64,000 nucleotides of DNA from Alicyclobacillus shizuokensis NBRC 103103 (GCF_001552255.1 NZ_BCQV01000004.1:62001-126000), one strand, 5' to 3'. Positions 1 to 9,260 are shown, counted from the first letter of the stretch. Numbers and translations: made by a program. Notes: generated by a model from the letters alone, not told the origin.

Positions 1-1
1 G

Positions 2-970
2 ATGACGCTTGCCGCGTGGGCGGAGCAGACGTACTCGGAATTTGAGGTGATTGTGGTGGACGACCGTTCGGAGGACGCCACCGGGGCCCTCGCTGACGCG
101 TTCGCGCAATCTCATCCGGGATTTCGTGTGCTGCACATCGCCCAGCTGCCGGTCGGCTGGCTGGGCAAAAACTACGCCCTGCAAAAGGGAGCCGAGGCAG
201 CGGCCGGGTCATGGTTGCTGTTTGCGGACGCGGATGTGTGCTTTGCGCCGGATGCGCTGGCACGGACCATGGAATACGTCGGCCGCCAGGCACTCGACCA
301 CCTGACCGTGGCTCCGCGTGTTGTCGCCCGCGGTTATTGGCTGCGCGCGCTGACCGCGCTGTTCGCCTACAATTTGGTCTTGTTCAAGCGTCCGCACATG
401 GCCCATCGCGCCAAGTCGCGGGCGTACGCCGGCATTGGAGCGTTCAATTTGGTGCGCAAGTCGGTCTACCAGCGCATGGGCGGCCATCGGGCGCTCGCCT
501 TGCGACCCGATGACGATATCCAGTTGGGACGCCTGGTAAAGCGGGTGCACGGCCGCCAGCAGTTTGCGCTCGCTGACCAATTCATGCAGATTGAGTGGTA
601 TCCGAGTCTGAGGGATATGGTCAAGGGCCTGGAGAAGAGTCCGTTGGCAGCTTTCCATTACTCGGTGGGAAAGCTGGTGGCCAGTCTGATCCCGCTCCTG
701 CTTCTGTACGACGGCCCTTTTGCGTGCGCGCTGCTCGCGCCCGGCTGGTGGCGCCTCGCCGGGGTGGGGGCGCTCGTTATCATGTTTCTCTTATACTTCA
801 TGGTCAACCGGTTTTTGCGTTTCCCGCTGCACCAGTTCCTCGTGCTGCCGGTCACGTTGTGCCTGTTCATCTACACGTTTGTCCGATCCGCCTGGCAGGC
901 GCTGCGTCGCGGAGGCCTCTTGTGGCGCGGCACCTTGTACCCCCTGGCGGAACTGCGTCGCGGCCTCTGA
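2..970 (+). CDS. family 2 glycosyltransferase, 5'-truncated by window edge
   Basis: This is the C-terminal part of a membrane-linked GT-A glycosyltransferase, which would transfer a sugar from a nucleotide-sugar donor to a lipid or carotenoid-like acceptor at the cytoplasmic membrane. The visible protein begins in the middle of the Rossmann-like core: QTYSEFEVIVVDDRSEDAT is the beta-strand with the DD nucleotide-binding acidic pair, and LLFADADV is the DxD metal motif. Family members normally have about 40 more residues before this point, so the ATG at base 2 is an internal Met and not the start. The last 110 residues hold about three hydrophobic segments. CrtQ-like carotenoid glycosyltransferases share this layout, but the acceptor cannot be told from sequence. 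Confidence 0.8.
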   Translation: MTLAAWAEQTYSEFEVIVVDDRSEDATGALADAFAQSHPGFRVLHIAQLPVGWLGKNYALQKGAEAAAGSWLLFADADVCFAPDALARTMEYVGRQALDHLTVAPRVVARGYWLRALTALFAYNLVLFKRPHMAHRAKSRAYAGIGAFNLVRKSVYQRMGGHRALALRPDDDIQLGRLVKRVHGRQQFALADQFMQIEWYPSLRDMVKGLEKSPLAAFHYSVGKLVASLIPLLLLYDGPFACALLAPGWWRLAGVGALVIMFLLYFMVNRFLRFPLHQFLVLPVTLCLFIYTFVRSAWQALRRGGLLWRGTLYPLAELRRGL

Positions 971-1165
971 TGCATCTCCTGCACCGCCTCAGGTGCGCCT
1001 GAGTCCGCGCCGCGCCGGAGCGGCGGGCCGAACGCCGGCCCGCTCCTCGGCCCAATCCCATTTGACAAATTGATTCACCTAATCAGATAATTGTACCGAT
1101 TGAGCCGGGCGTCCTGTCGTTAAGGGGCCCGTTGTGCCACCTGTCTGTGGAAGGGGGTGTCAGGC

Positions 1166-1372
1166 ATGAATTCACCGTCCGGTCGCCGTCGCCAAGTATG
1201 GTATTGGCTGCTCTTGCTTCCCTTCATCGGCACGCTGTTTCCGTCCTGGTATGCGTCCGATGAACCGGAGTTATGGGGATTCCCGTTCTTCTATTGGTAC
1301 CAGATTCTCTGGGTCTTCCTGAGCTCGTTCATCACGTTCTTCGTCTACAGGATGACACGTGAGCGGGAATGA
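1166..1372 (+). CDS. DUF3311 small membrane protein
   Basis: This 68-residue protein has two hydrophobic helices (WYWLLLLPFIGTLF and the FFYWYQILWVFLSSFITFFVY stretch) flanking a short loop with WYA and P residues. That is the standard layout of DUF3311 proteins, which are almost always encoded directly before a sodium:solute symporter and are thought to be accessory subunits. The ATG at 1166 is chosen over the GTG at 1157 because AAGGGGG at 1151-1157 then sits 8 bases upstream. The stop lies close to the symporter start, so the two are translationally linked. Confidence 0.8.
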   Translation: MNSPSGRRRQVWYWLLLLPFIGTLFPSWYASDEPELWGFPFFYWYQILWVFLSSFITFFVYRMTRERE

Positions 1373-1403
1373 GGAAACCGTCGGAGGGGGCATCGAAACC
1401 ATC

Positions 1404-2924
1404 ATGGTGAACTGGCCGGCACTGGTCATTTTTATCCTCTTTTTTGTCTTTGTGACCGTCTTGGGCTTTGTGGCGGCGCGCTGGCGGCGCGGCGACCTGG
1501 GCCAGCTGCACGAGTGGGGGCTGGGCGGGCGCCGGTTTGGCACGGTTATCACCTGGTTCCTTCTCGGCGGAGACCTGTACACCGCTTACACGTTCATCGC
1601 GGTGCCTGCCCTGCTCTACGGAGCGGGTGCCACCGGATTTTTCGCCGTGCCATACACCATCATCGTGTACCCGTTTGTGTTTGTCGTGATGCCGAGACTG
1701 TGGTCGGTGGCCAAAAAGCACGGGTACATCACCGGCTCCGACTTTGTCAAGGGTCGCTATGGCAGCCGTTCCCTGGCGCTGGCTGTGGCGGTGACCGGCA
1801 TTCTGGCCACGATGCCGTACATCGCCCTGCAGTTGGTTGGCATGCAGGCGGTGATTGCGGCCATGGGCATCACCGGCTCTGGATTGCTCGGCGACTTGCC
1901 GCTCATCATCGCCTTTCTGATCCTGGCTCTGTACACATACACCAGCGGCCTGCGGGCGCCGGCGATGATTGCCGTGGTCAAGGACCTGATGATCTACATC
2001 ACGGTGATCGTCGCCGTCATCGTGATACCGCTCAAGCTCGGCGGCTTCAGCAACATTTTTCACGCCTCCGAGAAAGCGATTCCATCCGTGATTCTCCCGC
2101 CGTCCGGGTACTTGGCGTACTCGACACTGGCGCTCGGGTCGGCCTTGGCGCTGTTCCTGTATCCGCACTCCATCACCGGCACGCTCAGTTCCAGCGACCG
2201 GCGCGTGATTCAACGCAACGCGGCGCTTCTGCCGGCGTATTCGCTGGTGCTCGCGTTCATCACGTTGTTCGGATACATGGCCTGGGCGGCCGGCGTGAAA
2301 ACGACGGACAACACGTCGGCGGCGGTGCCGCTTCTGTTTCTCAAGGAGTTTCCGTCCTGGTTTGCTGGCTTTGGATTTGCCGCCATCGCCATCGGCGCGT
2401 TGGTGCCGGCGGCCATCATGTCCATTGCCGCCGCCAACCTGTTCACCCGCAACATCTATAAGGAGTTTTTCCGGCCTGGCTGCAGCGGCCAGGAGGAGTC
2501 AAAGGTGGCGAAAATCGTCTCACTCATCGTCAAACTGGGTGCTCTCGTGTTCATCGTCGCGATGCCGAAGGCGTTCGCCATCAACCTGCAGCTCCTCGGT
2601 GGCGTCTGGATTCTACAGACGCTTCCCGCCATCATCCTCGGCCTGTATACCCGTTGGCTGCACCGCTGGGCGCTGTTGCTCGGGTGGGCGGTCGGCATGG
2701 TGATGGGCACCGGCATGGCGATTGCGAACCATTTCGCCAGCTCCATTTACACCGTGCACATCGGCGGTGTCGCCGTTTCCATCTACGCGGCGGTGTGGGC
2801 CCTGGCCGCCAACCTGGTGGTCGCTGTGGTCTTCACCTGGGTGTTTCGCGCCCTCGGGGCCAAAGAAGGGGAGGACGAAACGGCGCGTGCCGACTATGAG
2901 ACGGGGCTGGGAGCCACGGTTTAA
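1404..2924 (+). CDS. sodium:solute symporter, monocarboxylate-permease-like (SSS family)
   Basis: This is a polytopic Na+-coupled importer of about 506 residues and some 13 membrane helices. The family mark GDLYTAYTF in helix 2, a GADxxxF-like SDFVKGRYGS loop, and YPHSITGTLSS in the middle are shared with MctP-type monocarboxylate permeases, so lactate, pyruvate or another short-chain acid is a likely substrate; this is inference. It follows the DUF3311 gene at once. A GTG at 1359 would overlap that gene by 14 bases and add 15 polar residues; ATG 1404 with GGAGGGGG at 1383-1390 is preferred, although its 13-base spacing is long and the upstream start remains possible. Confidence 0.8.
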   Translation: MVNWPALVIFILFFVFVTVLGFVAARWRRGDLGQLHEWGLGGRRFGTVITWFLLGGDLYTAYTFIAVPALLYGAGATGFFAVPYTIIVYPFVFVVMPRLWSVAKKHGYITGSDFVKGRYGSRSLALAVAVTGILATMPYIALQLVGMQAVIAAMGITGSGLLGDLPLIIAFLILALYTYTSGLRAPAMIAVVKDLMIYITVIVAVIVIPLKLGGFSNIFHASEKAIPSVILPPSGYLAYSTLALGSALALFLYPHSITGTLSSSDRRVIQRNAALLPAYSLVLAFITLFGYMAWAAGVKTTDNTSAAVPLLFLKEFPSWFAGFGFAAIAIGALVPAAIMSIAAANLFTRNIYKEFFRPGCSGQEESKVAKIVSLIVKLGALVFIVAMPKAFAINLQLLGGVWILQTLPAIILGLYTRWLHRWALLLGWAVGMVMGTGMAIANHFASSIYTVHIGGVAVSIYAAVWALAANLVVAVVFTWVFRALGAKEGEDETARADYETGLGATV

Positions 2925-3015
2925 TCTGGGCCGGCCAGCGATGGGCGTGACGGCATGAGCGCCGGGCACCGGCAGTCTCGGTGATCTCGGTGGGTCTCAG
3001 AGGCCGGGCGGATGG

Positions 3016-3060
3016 CCGTGGCCGGCTGGCCACGGTTGCAGCCTCCACCTGCGGTATGAT
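3016..3060 (+). promoter_or_regulatory. hairpin then -10-like element before the MFS gene
   Basis: CCGTGGCC (3016-3023) pairs perfectly with GGCCACGG (3028-3035) around a GGCT loop, followed only by TTGC, so it is a weak terminator candidate for the symporter transcript. TATGAT at 3055-3060 is a good -10 match 46 bases before the next start, but no good -35 lies at the right spacing. Confidence 0.3.
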
Positions 3061-3105
3061 ATGGAAAGGTGGTGAGTCTCAGTATCGACGCAGGAGGAGT
3101 TGCCC

Positions 3106-4476
3106 ATGCAACGGCCGGTATGGTTATTGTTGGCGATTGCCCTCGGGATGTTGCTCAACCCCCTCAACTCTTCTATGATTTCGGTCGCCATCGCGCGCTT
3201 CCAACACGTATTCGGGCTCAGCTTTGCGACCGTCTCCTGGCTGATCTCGAGCTACTATCTGGCGAGCGCGATAGCCCAACCGGTCATGGGCAAGGTGGCC
3301 GATTTGTTCGGACACAAGCGCCTGTTTTTGATTGGCCTGGGGTTGGTGGCGCTCTCGTCCGTCACCGCCCCGTTTTCCCCTAGTTTCGCTTGGTTGGTGG
3401 TTTTCCGGCTGATACAGGCCGTGGGCAGCAGCGTGCTGTTTCCGGCTGGGATGGCGATTGTCCGCCACCAGGTGAGCGACCGGCAGGCGAAGGCGCTCGC
3501 CTTCCTGGCCGTGTTCTCGTCGGGGGCGGCCGCGTTCGGGCCGACCATCGGCGGGGTGTTGCTGCACAGTTTTGACTGGCCTGCGATTTTTACCATCAAC
3601 CTGCCCATCATCGCCGCGGCTTTCTGCTTGGCGTTGTGGGCATTGCCCAGAGACCCGCGGCGTTGGTCCCAAGCGGCGGATGGCGAAGGTCCGCGCTCGG
3701 TTCTCGGTGTCCTCGACTTTCCCGGCATCCTGTTGTTCGCGCTCACCATCGTCGGTATTCTGATGTTCCTACTGTCCTTCGGGCAGGGGGTGAACGTGTA
3801 CGCGGGCGTGGTCGGTGTGCTGGCGTTGGCCGGGTTTGTCTGGCGTGAGCTTGACGCTGATAGCCCCTTCATCCGTATCCGGATGTTCACTCAAAACCGC
3901 CTGTTTCTCTGGGTGCACATCCAGTTTGCTGTCGTCAATGTGATTTTCTATTCTTTCTTTTTCGGCATGCCGACATATTTGCAGGAGGTGCGCGGCTTTG
4001 ACGCGCAGCAGACCGGTCTGTTGATGCTGTGTCTGGCCGGTGTCTCTGTGTTGGTGGCGCCTCTGACCGGGGCTTGGGTCGACCGGTCAGGGTCTCGGCC
4101 CGGTCTGCTGCTGTCCGGCGTATTGATGACGCTGGGAGCACTCGGGATGACCACGTTTCATCAGGCCAGCCCGCTGGCGCTGCTGATTGCCGTCCTGCTT
4201 GTGCTGGGCGTCAGCAATGGACTGAACAACGTGGGCATGCAGGCCGCCCTGTTCGCAAGTGCGCCTAAGGAGATCATCGGGGCCGCCTCCGGCCTTTTCA
4301 TGACCGCCCGCTACATGGGCACGATTATCTCGTCCGTCCTCCTCGGCATGGTCTTCGGGTCTTCCTTGACGACCGGGCGGTTGCGCATCCTGGCGGGGAT
4401 TTTGGTTGTGTTTGCGGCGTCCGTGATCTGGATGAGTTGGCGTCTTCCCAAGGGGCGTCCGCAACAAGCGGGCTGA
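3106..4476 (+). CDS. MFS drug exporter, EmrB/QacA (DHA2)-like
   Basis: This 456-residue major facilitator protein is predicted to export small molecules against the proton gradient. Helix 1 carries LNPLNSSMISVAI, helix 2-3 the loop motif GKVADLFGHKRLF (motif A, G-x-x-x-D-x-x-G-x-K/R), and the motif C-like stretch GPTIGGVLL lies in helix 5, both typical of antiporters. Hydrophobicity suggests 12-14 helices. ATG 3106 is used because CAGGAGGAG ends six bases upstream; the in-frame TTG at 3100 would sit inside that site. It appears to be a single-gene transcript, with no regulator gene beside it. Substrate unknown. Confidence 0.8.
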   Translation: MQRPVWLLLAIALGMLLNPLNSSMISVAIARFQHVFGLSFATVSWLISSYYLASAIAQPVMGKVADLFGHKRLFLIGLGLVALSSVTAPFSPSFAWLVVFRLIQAVGSSVLFPAGMAIVRHQVSDRQAKALAFLAVFSSGAAAFGPTIGGVLLHSFDWPAIFTINLPIIAAAFCLALWALPRDPRRWSQAADGEGPRSVLGVLDFPGILLFALTIVGILMFLLSFGQGVNVYAGVVGVLALAGFVWRELDADSPFIRIRMFTQNRLFLWVHIQFAVVNVIFYSFFFGMPTYLQEVRGFDAQQTGLLMLCLAGVSVLVAPLTGAWVDRSGSRPGLLLSGVLMTLGALGMTTFHQASPLALLIAVLLVLGVSNGLNNVGMQAALFASAPKEIIGAASGLFMTARYMGTIISSVLLGMVFGSSLTTGRLRILAGILVVFAASVIWMSWRLPKGRPQQAG

Positions 4477-4563
4477 GTCGGCAGGAACAGAGAAGGGGCA
4501 TGGGCAGCGCCTCCCGCAGCCAGACGGTGGCCCGACCCGGTTGGCGCTGTCCTCCAGGCGCAT

Positions 4564-4992
4564 TCAGTGGTTCTTGGCTGCGTCGCGCTCCGCCAACACT
4601 TCGCACAGTGCGGCGACAAAGCGCAGGTTTTTTTGTACAACGGGCTCCTTGAGCAGGCGCAGAATGCCAAACAGGCCAATCTGGGCGTTGCTCGCCTCGG
4701 CCCGCTGCTTCGCCTCCCGAATGGCGGACGGCAGATCACCCAACTTCGCTTGAATCGGCTTGGTCTTCTCGCGGATCATCTCGTCGACGGCGCCCATGAA
4801 CTCGGCGTCGGTGAGGACTTCCTTGGTCAGGTCGCAGACCTTGTTCAGGACCGCCACCATGCCCGCGATGCGCGGCAGGTTCTCGACCAAGGTGGCCAGC
4901 GATTGCTGCACCTCAGGCTTGAGCAACAGATCGAACACCTCGTCCTTCGACTGCAGGGAGTTCGCCGCCTCAGGCAGGGTCGCTTGGGTCAT
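4564..4992 (-). CDS. DUF1641 family protein
   Basis: This 142-residue, helix-rich acidic protein has no membrane segment. The arrangement EVxQSLATLVENLPRIAGMVAVLNKV followed by GLFGILRLLKEPVVQKNLRFVAALCEVLAE is the conserved core of DUF1641. In other Bacilli such proteins are often encoded near formate-dehydrogenase-like genes, but none is seen here and the role is unknown. ATG 4992 is taken as start because GAGGAGG lies 8 bases before it; longer in-frame readings to 5265 look like non-coding translation. It is convergent with the MFS gene and divergent from the MATE gene. Confidence 0.75.
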   Translation of the reverse strand: MTQATLPEAANSLQSKDEVFDLLLKPEVQQSLATLVENLPRIAGMVAVLNKVCDLTKEVLTDAEFMGAVDEMIREKTKPIQAKLGDLPSAIREAKQRAEASNAQIGLFGILRLLKEPVVQKNLRFVAALCEVLAERDAAKNH

Positions 4993-5212
4993 ACCGGGTT
5001 CCTCCTCGTGTACGAATGCAATTGAATCGATATGGCGAACGCCCAAGTGGGCACCTTGTCCATTATACACCATGCGTCGATCCCTTGTTCCCCACATAGC
5101 ATACGCGCTGGCGGCAAAAATACTCCGCCCGCGACCCGGAGCGTATCGGCCACGCCGATGAAGGTGTTCGCCGGCGGTGCAAACGGGGGACTTCCCAAAG
5201 CCCGGAAAATAC

Positions 5213-5240
5213 CGTAATATCGTTACGCTTGCACACAAGC
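5213..5240 (+). promoter_or_regulatory. paired palindromes upstream of the MATE gene
   Basis: Two abutting inverted repeats lie 20-47 bases before the exporter start: CGTAA-TATCG-TTACG (5213-5227) and GCTTG-CACA-CAAGC (5227-5240). TAATAT at 5215-5220 could be the -10 element. A repressor site controlling the exporter would fit, but no regulator gene is adjacent. Confidence 0.35.
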
Positions 5241-5259
5241 GCTCTCCACAAGGATGGTG

Positions 5260-6687
5260 ATGCATGTGTCCGAAGATATCGCCCTTGAGGCGCGCAGCCC
5301 GGGTGGGCGCGGGAAGCAGACCGCTGCATCACGGCCGCTGCGCCAGGGGCCGATGTGGAAGACGCTGTTTGTCTTCCTTATCCCGCTGATGCTGAGCAAC
5401 GCCCTGCAGTCGATTGGTGGCGCCATCAGTTCGGTGCTGCTGGGCCAATTCATCGGCGTGGACGCGTTGGCGGCCGGATCGGCCGTGTTTCCGGTGGTGT
5501 TCTTCCTCATCTCGTTCATGATTGGCATCGGCAGCGGCAGCAGCGTGCTCATCGGCCAGGCCTACGGGGCGGGGCGGATGGACAGGGTGAAAGCGGTGGC
5601 CGGCACGTCGCTGACCTTCACCTTTTTGGTCGGGATTGCCCTCGCCGTGGCGGGGGGGATCTGCACGCACACGGTGCTGACGTGGATGGGGACGCCGGCC
5701 AACATCCTGGCCAGCGCGACCGGGTACGCTCGGATCTTCTTCTACGCCATGCCCATTCTGTTTGTCTACGCGGTGTACACAACCTTCATGCGCGGAATCG
5801 GGGACTCCCGGACCCCGTTTTACTTCTTGGTGGTCAGCACTGGGCTCAGCTTGCTGCTGACGCCGACGTTCATCTTCGGTTGGGTGGGGCTGCCCAGACT
5901 GGGTCTGTACGGGGCGGCCTGGTCGAATGTGCTGGCCACGCTGGTGACGTTTGTCCTGATGCTGGGCTACCTGCACGTGCGGCGGCACCCGCTGCGGCTG
6001 GACCGGGAAATTGTGGCCGGGCTGAAGATTGACGCAGGCATTCTCGGCCAGTTGTTGCGCATCGGCCTTCCGACCGGGGTGCAGATGGTCATGGTGTCTC
6101 TGTCCGAGATCGCGATTGTCACGCTGGTGAACCGCTATGGATCGGACGCGACGGCGGCCTACGGCGCCTACTATCAAGTGGCCAACTACGTGCAGATGCC
6201 GGCGGTGAGCATCGGCATCGCGGTGTCCATCTTCGGGGCGCAGGTGATTGGCGCCGGCAGGCCGGAGCAGCTGCGGCAGGTCATCCGTTCCGGGGTGCTG
6301 CTGAACTACGTGGTCGGCGGTGTGTTGGTGATTCTTTGCTACCTGTTTGCTCGCGACATTCTGAGCTGGTTCCTGACGAATGAGCACACCCTTACCATGG
6401 CCTACCAACTGTTGATGATCACGCTCTGGAGCTACCTCATCTTCGGCAACGGGCAGGTGTTTTCCGGCATCATGCGGGCCAGTGGCACGGTGGTGTGGCC
6501 GACGGTGCTGTCGGTGATTTCGATTTGGTGCGTCGAAATCCCGGTGGCGTATGTCCTGTCCGCCCACATCGGCATCGACGGCGTGTGGCTGGGCTACTGC
6601 GCCGCGTTTGTGGTGGGCCTGCTGCTCCTGTACGGGTACTATCGCTGGTTTTGGCGCCGCAAGGAGCACAAGCGGCTGATCGCCTAG
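5260..6687 (+). CDS. MATE family efflux transporter
   Basis: This 475-residue protein has 12 predicted helices in two similar halves, as in the NorM/DinF group that exports cationic drugs or metabolites using Na+ or H+. Family features are IPLMLSNALQSIGGAISSVLLGQFIG in helix 1, ARIFFYAMPILFVYAVYTTFMRGIGDSRTP in the middle of the first half, and LPTGVQMVMVSLSEIAIV at the start of the second half. ATG 5260 has AAGGA five bases upstream; ATG 5254 in the same frame is possible. It ends in a basic tail (WFWRRKEHKRL). It stands alone, and substrate cannot be assigned. Confidence 0.85.
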   Translation: MHVSEDIALEARSPGGRGKQTAASRPLRQGPMWKTLFVFLIPLMLSNALQSIGGAISSVLLGQFIGVDALAAGSAVFPVVFFLISFMIGIGSGSSVLIGQAYGAGRMDRVKAVAGTSLTFTFLVGIALAVAGGICTHTVLTWMGTPANILASATGYARIFFYAMPILFVYAVYTTFMRGIGDSRTPFYFLVVSTGLSLLLTPTFIFGWVGLPRLGLYGAAWSNVLATLVTFVLMLGYLHVRRHPLRLDREIVAGLKIDAGILGQLLRIGLPTGVQMVMVSLSEIAIVTLVNRYGSDATAAYGAYYQVANYVQMPAVSIGIAVSIFGAQVIGAGRPEQLRQVIRSGVLLNYVVGGVLVILCYLFARDILSWFLTNEHTLTMAYQLLMITLWSYLIFGNGQVFSGIMRASGTVVWPTVLSVISIWCVEIPVAYVLSAHIGIDGVWLGYCAAFVVGLLLLYGYYRWFWRRKEHKRLIA

Positions 6688-6796
6688 GTTTCTCCTGCCA
6701 CACCCGCGCGCGTCGCTTCGTCAGACTGGATAAACGGCAGCAGGGCGGCCAACGTGGCTCTACGAAGCGGCCGCCCAAAGGCGAGGCGATGCGAAC

Positions 6797-7801
6797 ATGA
6801 GAAGAGCCATGGGGCTTTCTATCAGCGCGGTGATGATGGGCGTGGTTTTGACCGTCTCCGGGTGTTCGGGGCTGTGGGGTGGCGCCGGGGATGCAGGCGG
6901 CCACGCCGCATCCCAGGGCTCCGCAGGGGACGGGCGGAAAGCGCAGAGTCAGGAGAAAGAATCTGCCCGCCCGTCGGACGGGGCCGCATCGGCCCATAGC
7001 GGTGCTGGCGGCGGTGACCGCGCAGACGCTGCCAACACAAGCGGGAACTCGACAGGGCAGGCAGGCCAGACCGCAGGCACAGGCTCCGGACGGACGGCCG
7101 GATCGAACAACGGAGTTTCTGGCGATGATTTGGCCATCCGGGCGTTTCCGAAAATCATCCGCATGGCTATGGACAATCTGCCCTCCGGGGCTCGAAACGG
7201 AGCGTGGGCGCCGACCGTGTTCCCAGTCGGGGTGGGCGGTGAGACCACCTTGTATTATCACGATGTGGTCACCGAGGGACCGGTCTCCGGGCGGCCCGGC
7301 TTGATGACCGCCTACGAGGTTCAGCTCTCCACCCCGCAGGGCCGCGTGGCCGTGTTTGGCGGGGCACGCTACGACTCGGCGGAAGAGGCGGAGCGGGGGC
7401 TGTGGAACGACATGGGCGACGCCCGCCGGGTGCCGGGGGAGGCCAGCCGGGTGTCCCTGGGCAGCGGACTCACCGGCAGAGCGGCGGTGGACCCAGACCG
7501 GCGCATCGGGCGCATCGGTTGGTCGGAGGGGCGGTGGCAGATTCTCGTGACGCGCGAGAACACGACCTCGCCTCCTACCGATACGGCCAAAAAGGTGGTC
7601 CAGCTGCTCAACCGGTACTTTTTGCCGGTGCCGCACAACGCAGGCGAGATCCTGGTCCATGAGCGCGGGAGCTCGGTGGACGTGACGGTGGCCTGGTTGG
7701 AGCAGAACCAACTGTTCGATGTCCAAACGACGGCTCTCTGCGAGCAGCCGATAACGACTTCCGTGCGCATGGCGGCAGGCACAAAGCCCTATCCGGAGTG
7801 A
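6797..7801 (+). CDS. lipoprotein with long Gly/Ser/Asn-rich linker, unknown function
   Basis: The N-terminus MRRAMGLSISAVMMGVVLTVSGC is a lipoprotein signal peptide with lipobox VSGC, so the mature protein should be attached by Cys23 to the outer face of the membrane. Residues about 24-112 form a low-complexity linker rich in G, S, A, T and N, which would push the globular part away from the membrane. The C-terminal 220 residues look folded, with alternating short strands such as GETTLYYHDVV and GRVAVFGGARYDSAEEAERGLW, but I do not recognise the family. The purine-rich AAAGGCGAGG at 6778-6787 supports ATG 6797. Confidence 0.65.
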   Translation: MRRAMGLSISAVMMGVVLTVSGCSGLWGGAGDAGGHAASQGSAGDGRKAQSQEKESARPSDGAASAHSGAGGGDRADAANTSGNSTGQAGQTAGTGSGRTAGSNNGVSGDDLAIRAFPKIIRMAMDNLPSGARNGAWAPTVFPVGVGGETTLYYHDVVTEGPVSGRPGLMTAYEVQLSTPQGRVAVFGGARYDSAEEAERGLWNDMGDARRVPGEASRVSLGSGLTGRAAVDPDRRIGRIGWSEGRWQILVTRENTTSPPTDTAKKVVQLLNRYFLPVPHNAGEILVHERGSSVDVTVAWLEQNQLFDVQTTALCEQPITTSVRMAAGTKPYPE

Positions 7802-7885
7802 GTCGGCTGGCGAACGGCGGCAGCAGGGCAGCCGCAGGTCCCGCGCATCTTTTGATAGCGTCGCCGAATGCGATCTTCCTGCGGA

Positions 7886-7914
7886 TTGCACGGTCGGATG
7901 TTGTCGCGTACACT
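7886..7914 (+). promoter_or_regulatory. sigma-A-type promoter before the methyltransferase gene
   Basis: TTGCAC (7886-7891) and TACACT (7909-7914) are separated by exactly 17 bases, a good housekeeping promoter. Transcription would start near 7921, leaving a leader of about 135 bases before the methyltransferase start at 8056. I see no clear hairpin riboswitch in that leader. Confidence 0.5.
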
Positions 7915-8055
7915 GAAGGCACAAGACTCGGCACGGAGGGAGGCAAAGCGCCTGTTCGGCTAATGGGTTCCGAATTTTCGGATAGTCAGGTGCTGCTCGG
8001 GGGCGGAGTCGGCCAAGTGAGCAGGCGGCAGGCTTGCGAACGGAGGTGTCCACAG

Positions 8056-9138
8056 ATGGCGGGACTGCAAGAATCGGATGTTCAGGGCGCGCTGTCCCAA
8101 CGGAGCGCGGAGGAGCGCTGGGAGCGGCCGCGCTACGAGCTGGGGTCCACCCGGCTGTTGGCCAACTACCGGATGGATTTGCGCCACCCGCGCGTGGCGG
8201 AGCTGGATGATTTTATCGACGACGACCTGGTGCGTGACTGGTCGCAACTGCGCTGGCAGGACATCGGACGCCCGTTTCGCGTCGAGAACTACGCCCAGGG
8301 CAGGCGCCTGTGGCAGGAGCAGAACGGCGACACGATGCCCGTCAAGCTGTCCTGGGAGATGTTCAATCGCTCGTTTCACTCTTGGTTTGTCAAGAACGTG
8401 CCGGAAGAGCGGAGGCGGACAACGCGGGACCTGATGAGGGCGCTGGGGCGCCTGGATGCCCCTCGTGCGGCGCAGGCCCTGCGCGAGTGGGAACAGCTGG
8501 CGATTTGGAACCTGGCTCACCGGGTGGAGGACGCGATTTGGGATCCGCGCGGCAAGCGCGCCTTGTTTCGCGGCCTGGATCTCACCCGCCCGCGTATCCT
8601 GTTTCTCGGGGCGGCGGACGGGTACGAGGCGATGCAGCTGTACGCCATGTATCCGGGCGGGGAGGCGGTGCTTGTCGATTACGATCCGTTCTGCGCCAGC
8701 AACCGGTTCGGCCAGTTTCCGGAGACGTATCCGTTTCTCGGCACGAACCCGAGCACCGGCGGGCCGGGCGTATGGTACCGGCCAGAGATGAACCTGTCGT
8801 TTGTGGTCAGCGACATCCGCGACCTCCCGTTCGGCCGCGAGTTCGACATCGTGCTCAGCGTCGGCCTTATCGAACACTTTCCGGACGAATACAAGCCCGA
8901 GGCGATAGAGTGGCACCGCCAGTTTCTCAAGCCGGGCGGCTACGCCATCCTGACGACTCCCCGCTGGCATTGGAAGACGCGCATGTTCTACCATGTCATG
9001 GCCGAGGCGATGAACTACACCTACCGGGAACTGATGACCGTACAGCAGATGGGCCTGTATCTGTACGAGAACGGGCTGTCCGTCGTCCGCCACGGGGTCA
9101 TCAAGGCCCACAACGGCATCATCGCGCAGATCCGGTAA
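8056..9138 (+). CDS. class I SAM-dependent methyltransferase
   Basis: This 360-residue protein has a C-terminal Rossmann-type methyltransferase domain from about residue 175. Visible parts are ILFLGAADGYEAMQLYAMYPGGEAVLVDYD (motif I with the acidic ribose contact), SDIRDLPFGREFDIVLSVGLIEHFPDE (motifs II-III around VLSVGLIEH) and FLKPGGYAILTTPRWHWKTR (motif after strand 5). The first 170 residues are mostly helical, rich in W and charged residues, and unrecognised; they may recognise the substrate. ATG 8056 follows CGGAGGTG by seven bases, and the longer reading frame back to 7798 has no support. A peptide, lipid or small molecule could be methylated; the sequence does not say. Confidence 0.75.
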   Translation: MAGLQESDVQGALSQRSAEERWERPRYELGSTRLLANYRMDLRHPRVAELDDFIDDDLVRDWSQLRWQDIGRPFRVENYAQGRRLWQEQNGDTMPVKLSWEMFNRSFHSWFVKNVPEERRRTTRDLMRALGRLDAPRAAQALREWEQLAIWNLAHRVEDAIWDPRGKRALFRGLDLTRPRILFLGAADGYEAMQLYAMYPGGEAVLVDYDPFCASNRFGQFPETYPFLGTNPSTGGPGVWYRPEMNLSFVVSDIRDLPFGREFDIVLSVGLIEHFPDEYKPEAIEWHRQFLKPGGYAILTTPRWHWKTRMFYHVMAEAMNYTYRELMTVQQMGLYLYENGLSVVRHGVIKAHNGIIAQIR

Positions 9139-9260
9139 ACGCTCGCAAGGGCGGGGCAGCGCGTCGCCCGCCCGGCTCCCCGCGCTCCCGTTCTGGTTTT
9201 TGTCCTCCAGAATGTCCCTCAAGGTTCTGCGCCAGGCAAATGGACGCCAGGAAGTCAATC

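Noticed and set aside
6470-8053. A 527-codon open frame on the minus strand
   Set aside because: It runs antisense to the MATE end, the lipoprotein and the region before the methyltransferase, has no domain signal, is Arg/Pro/Cys-rich as expected of high-GC shadow frames, and lacks a ribosome site.
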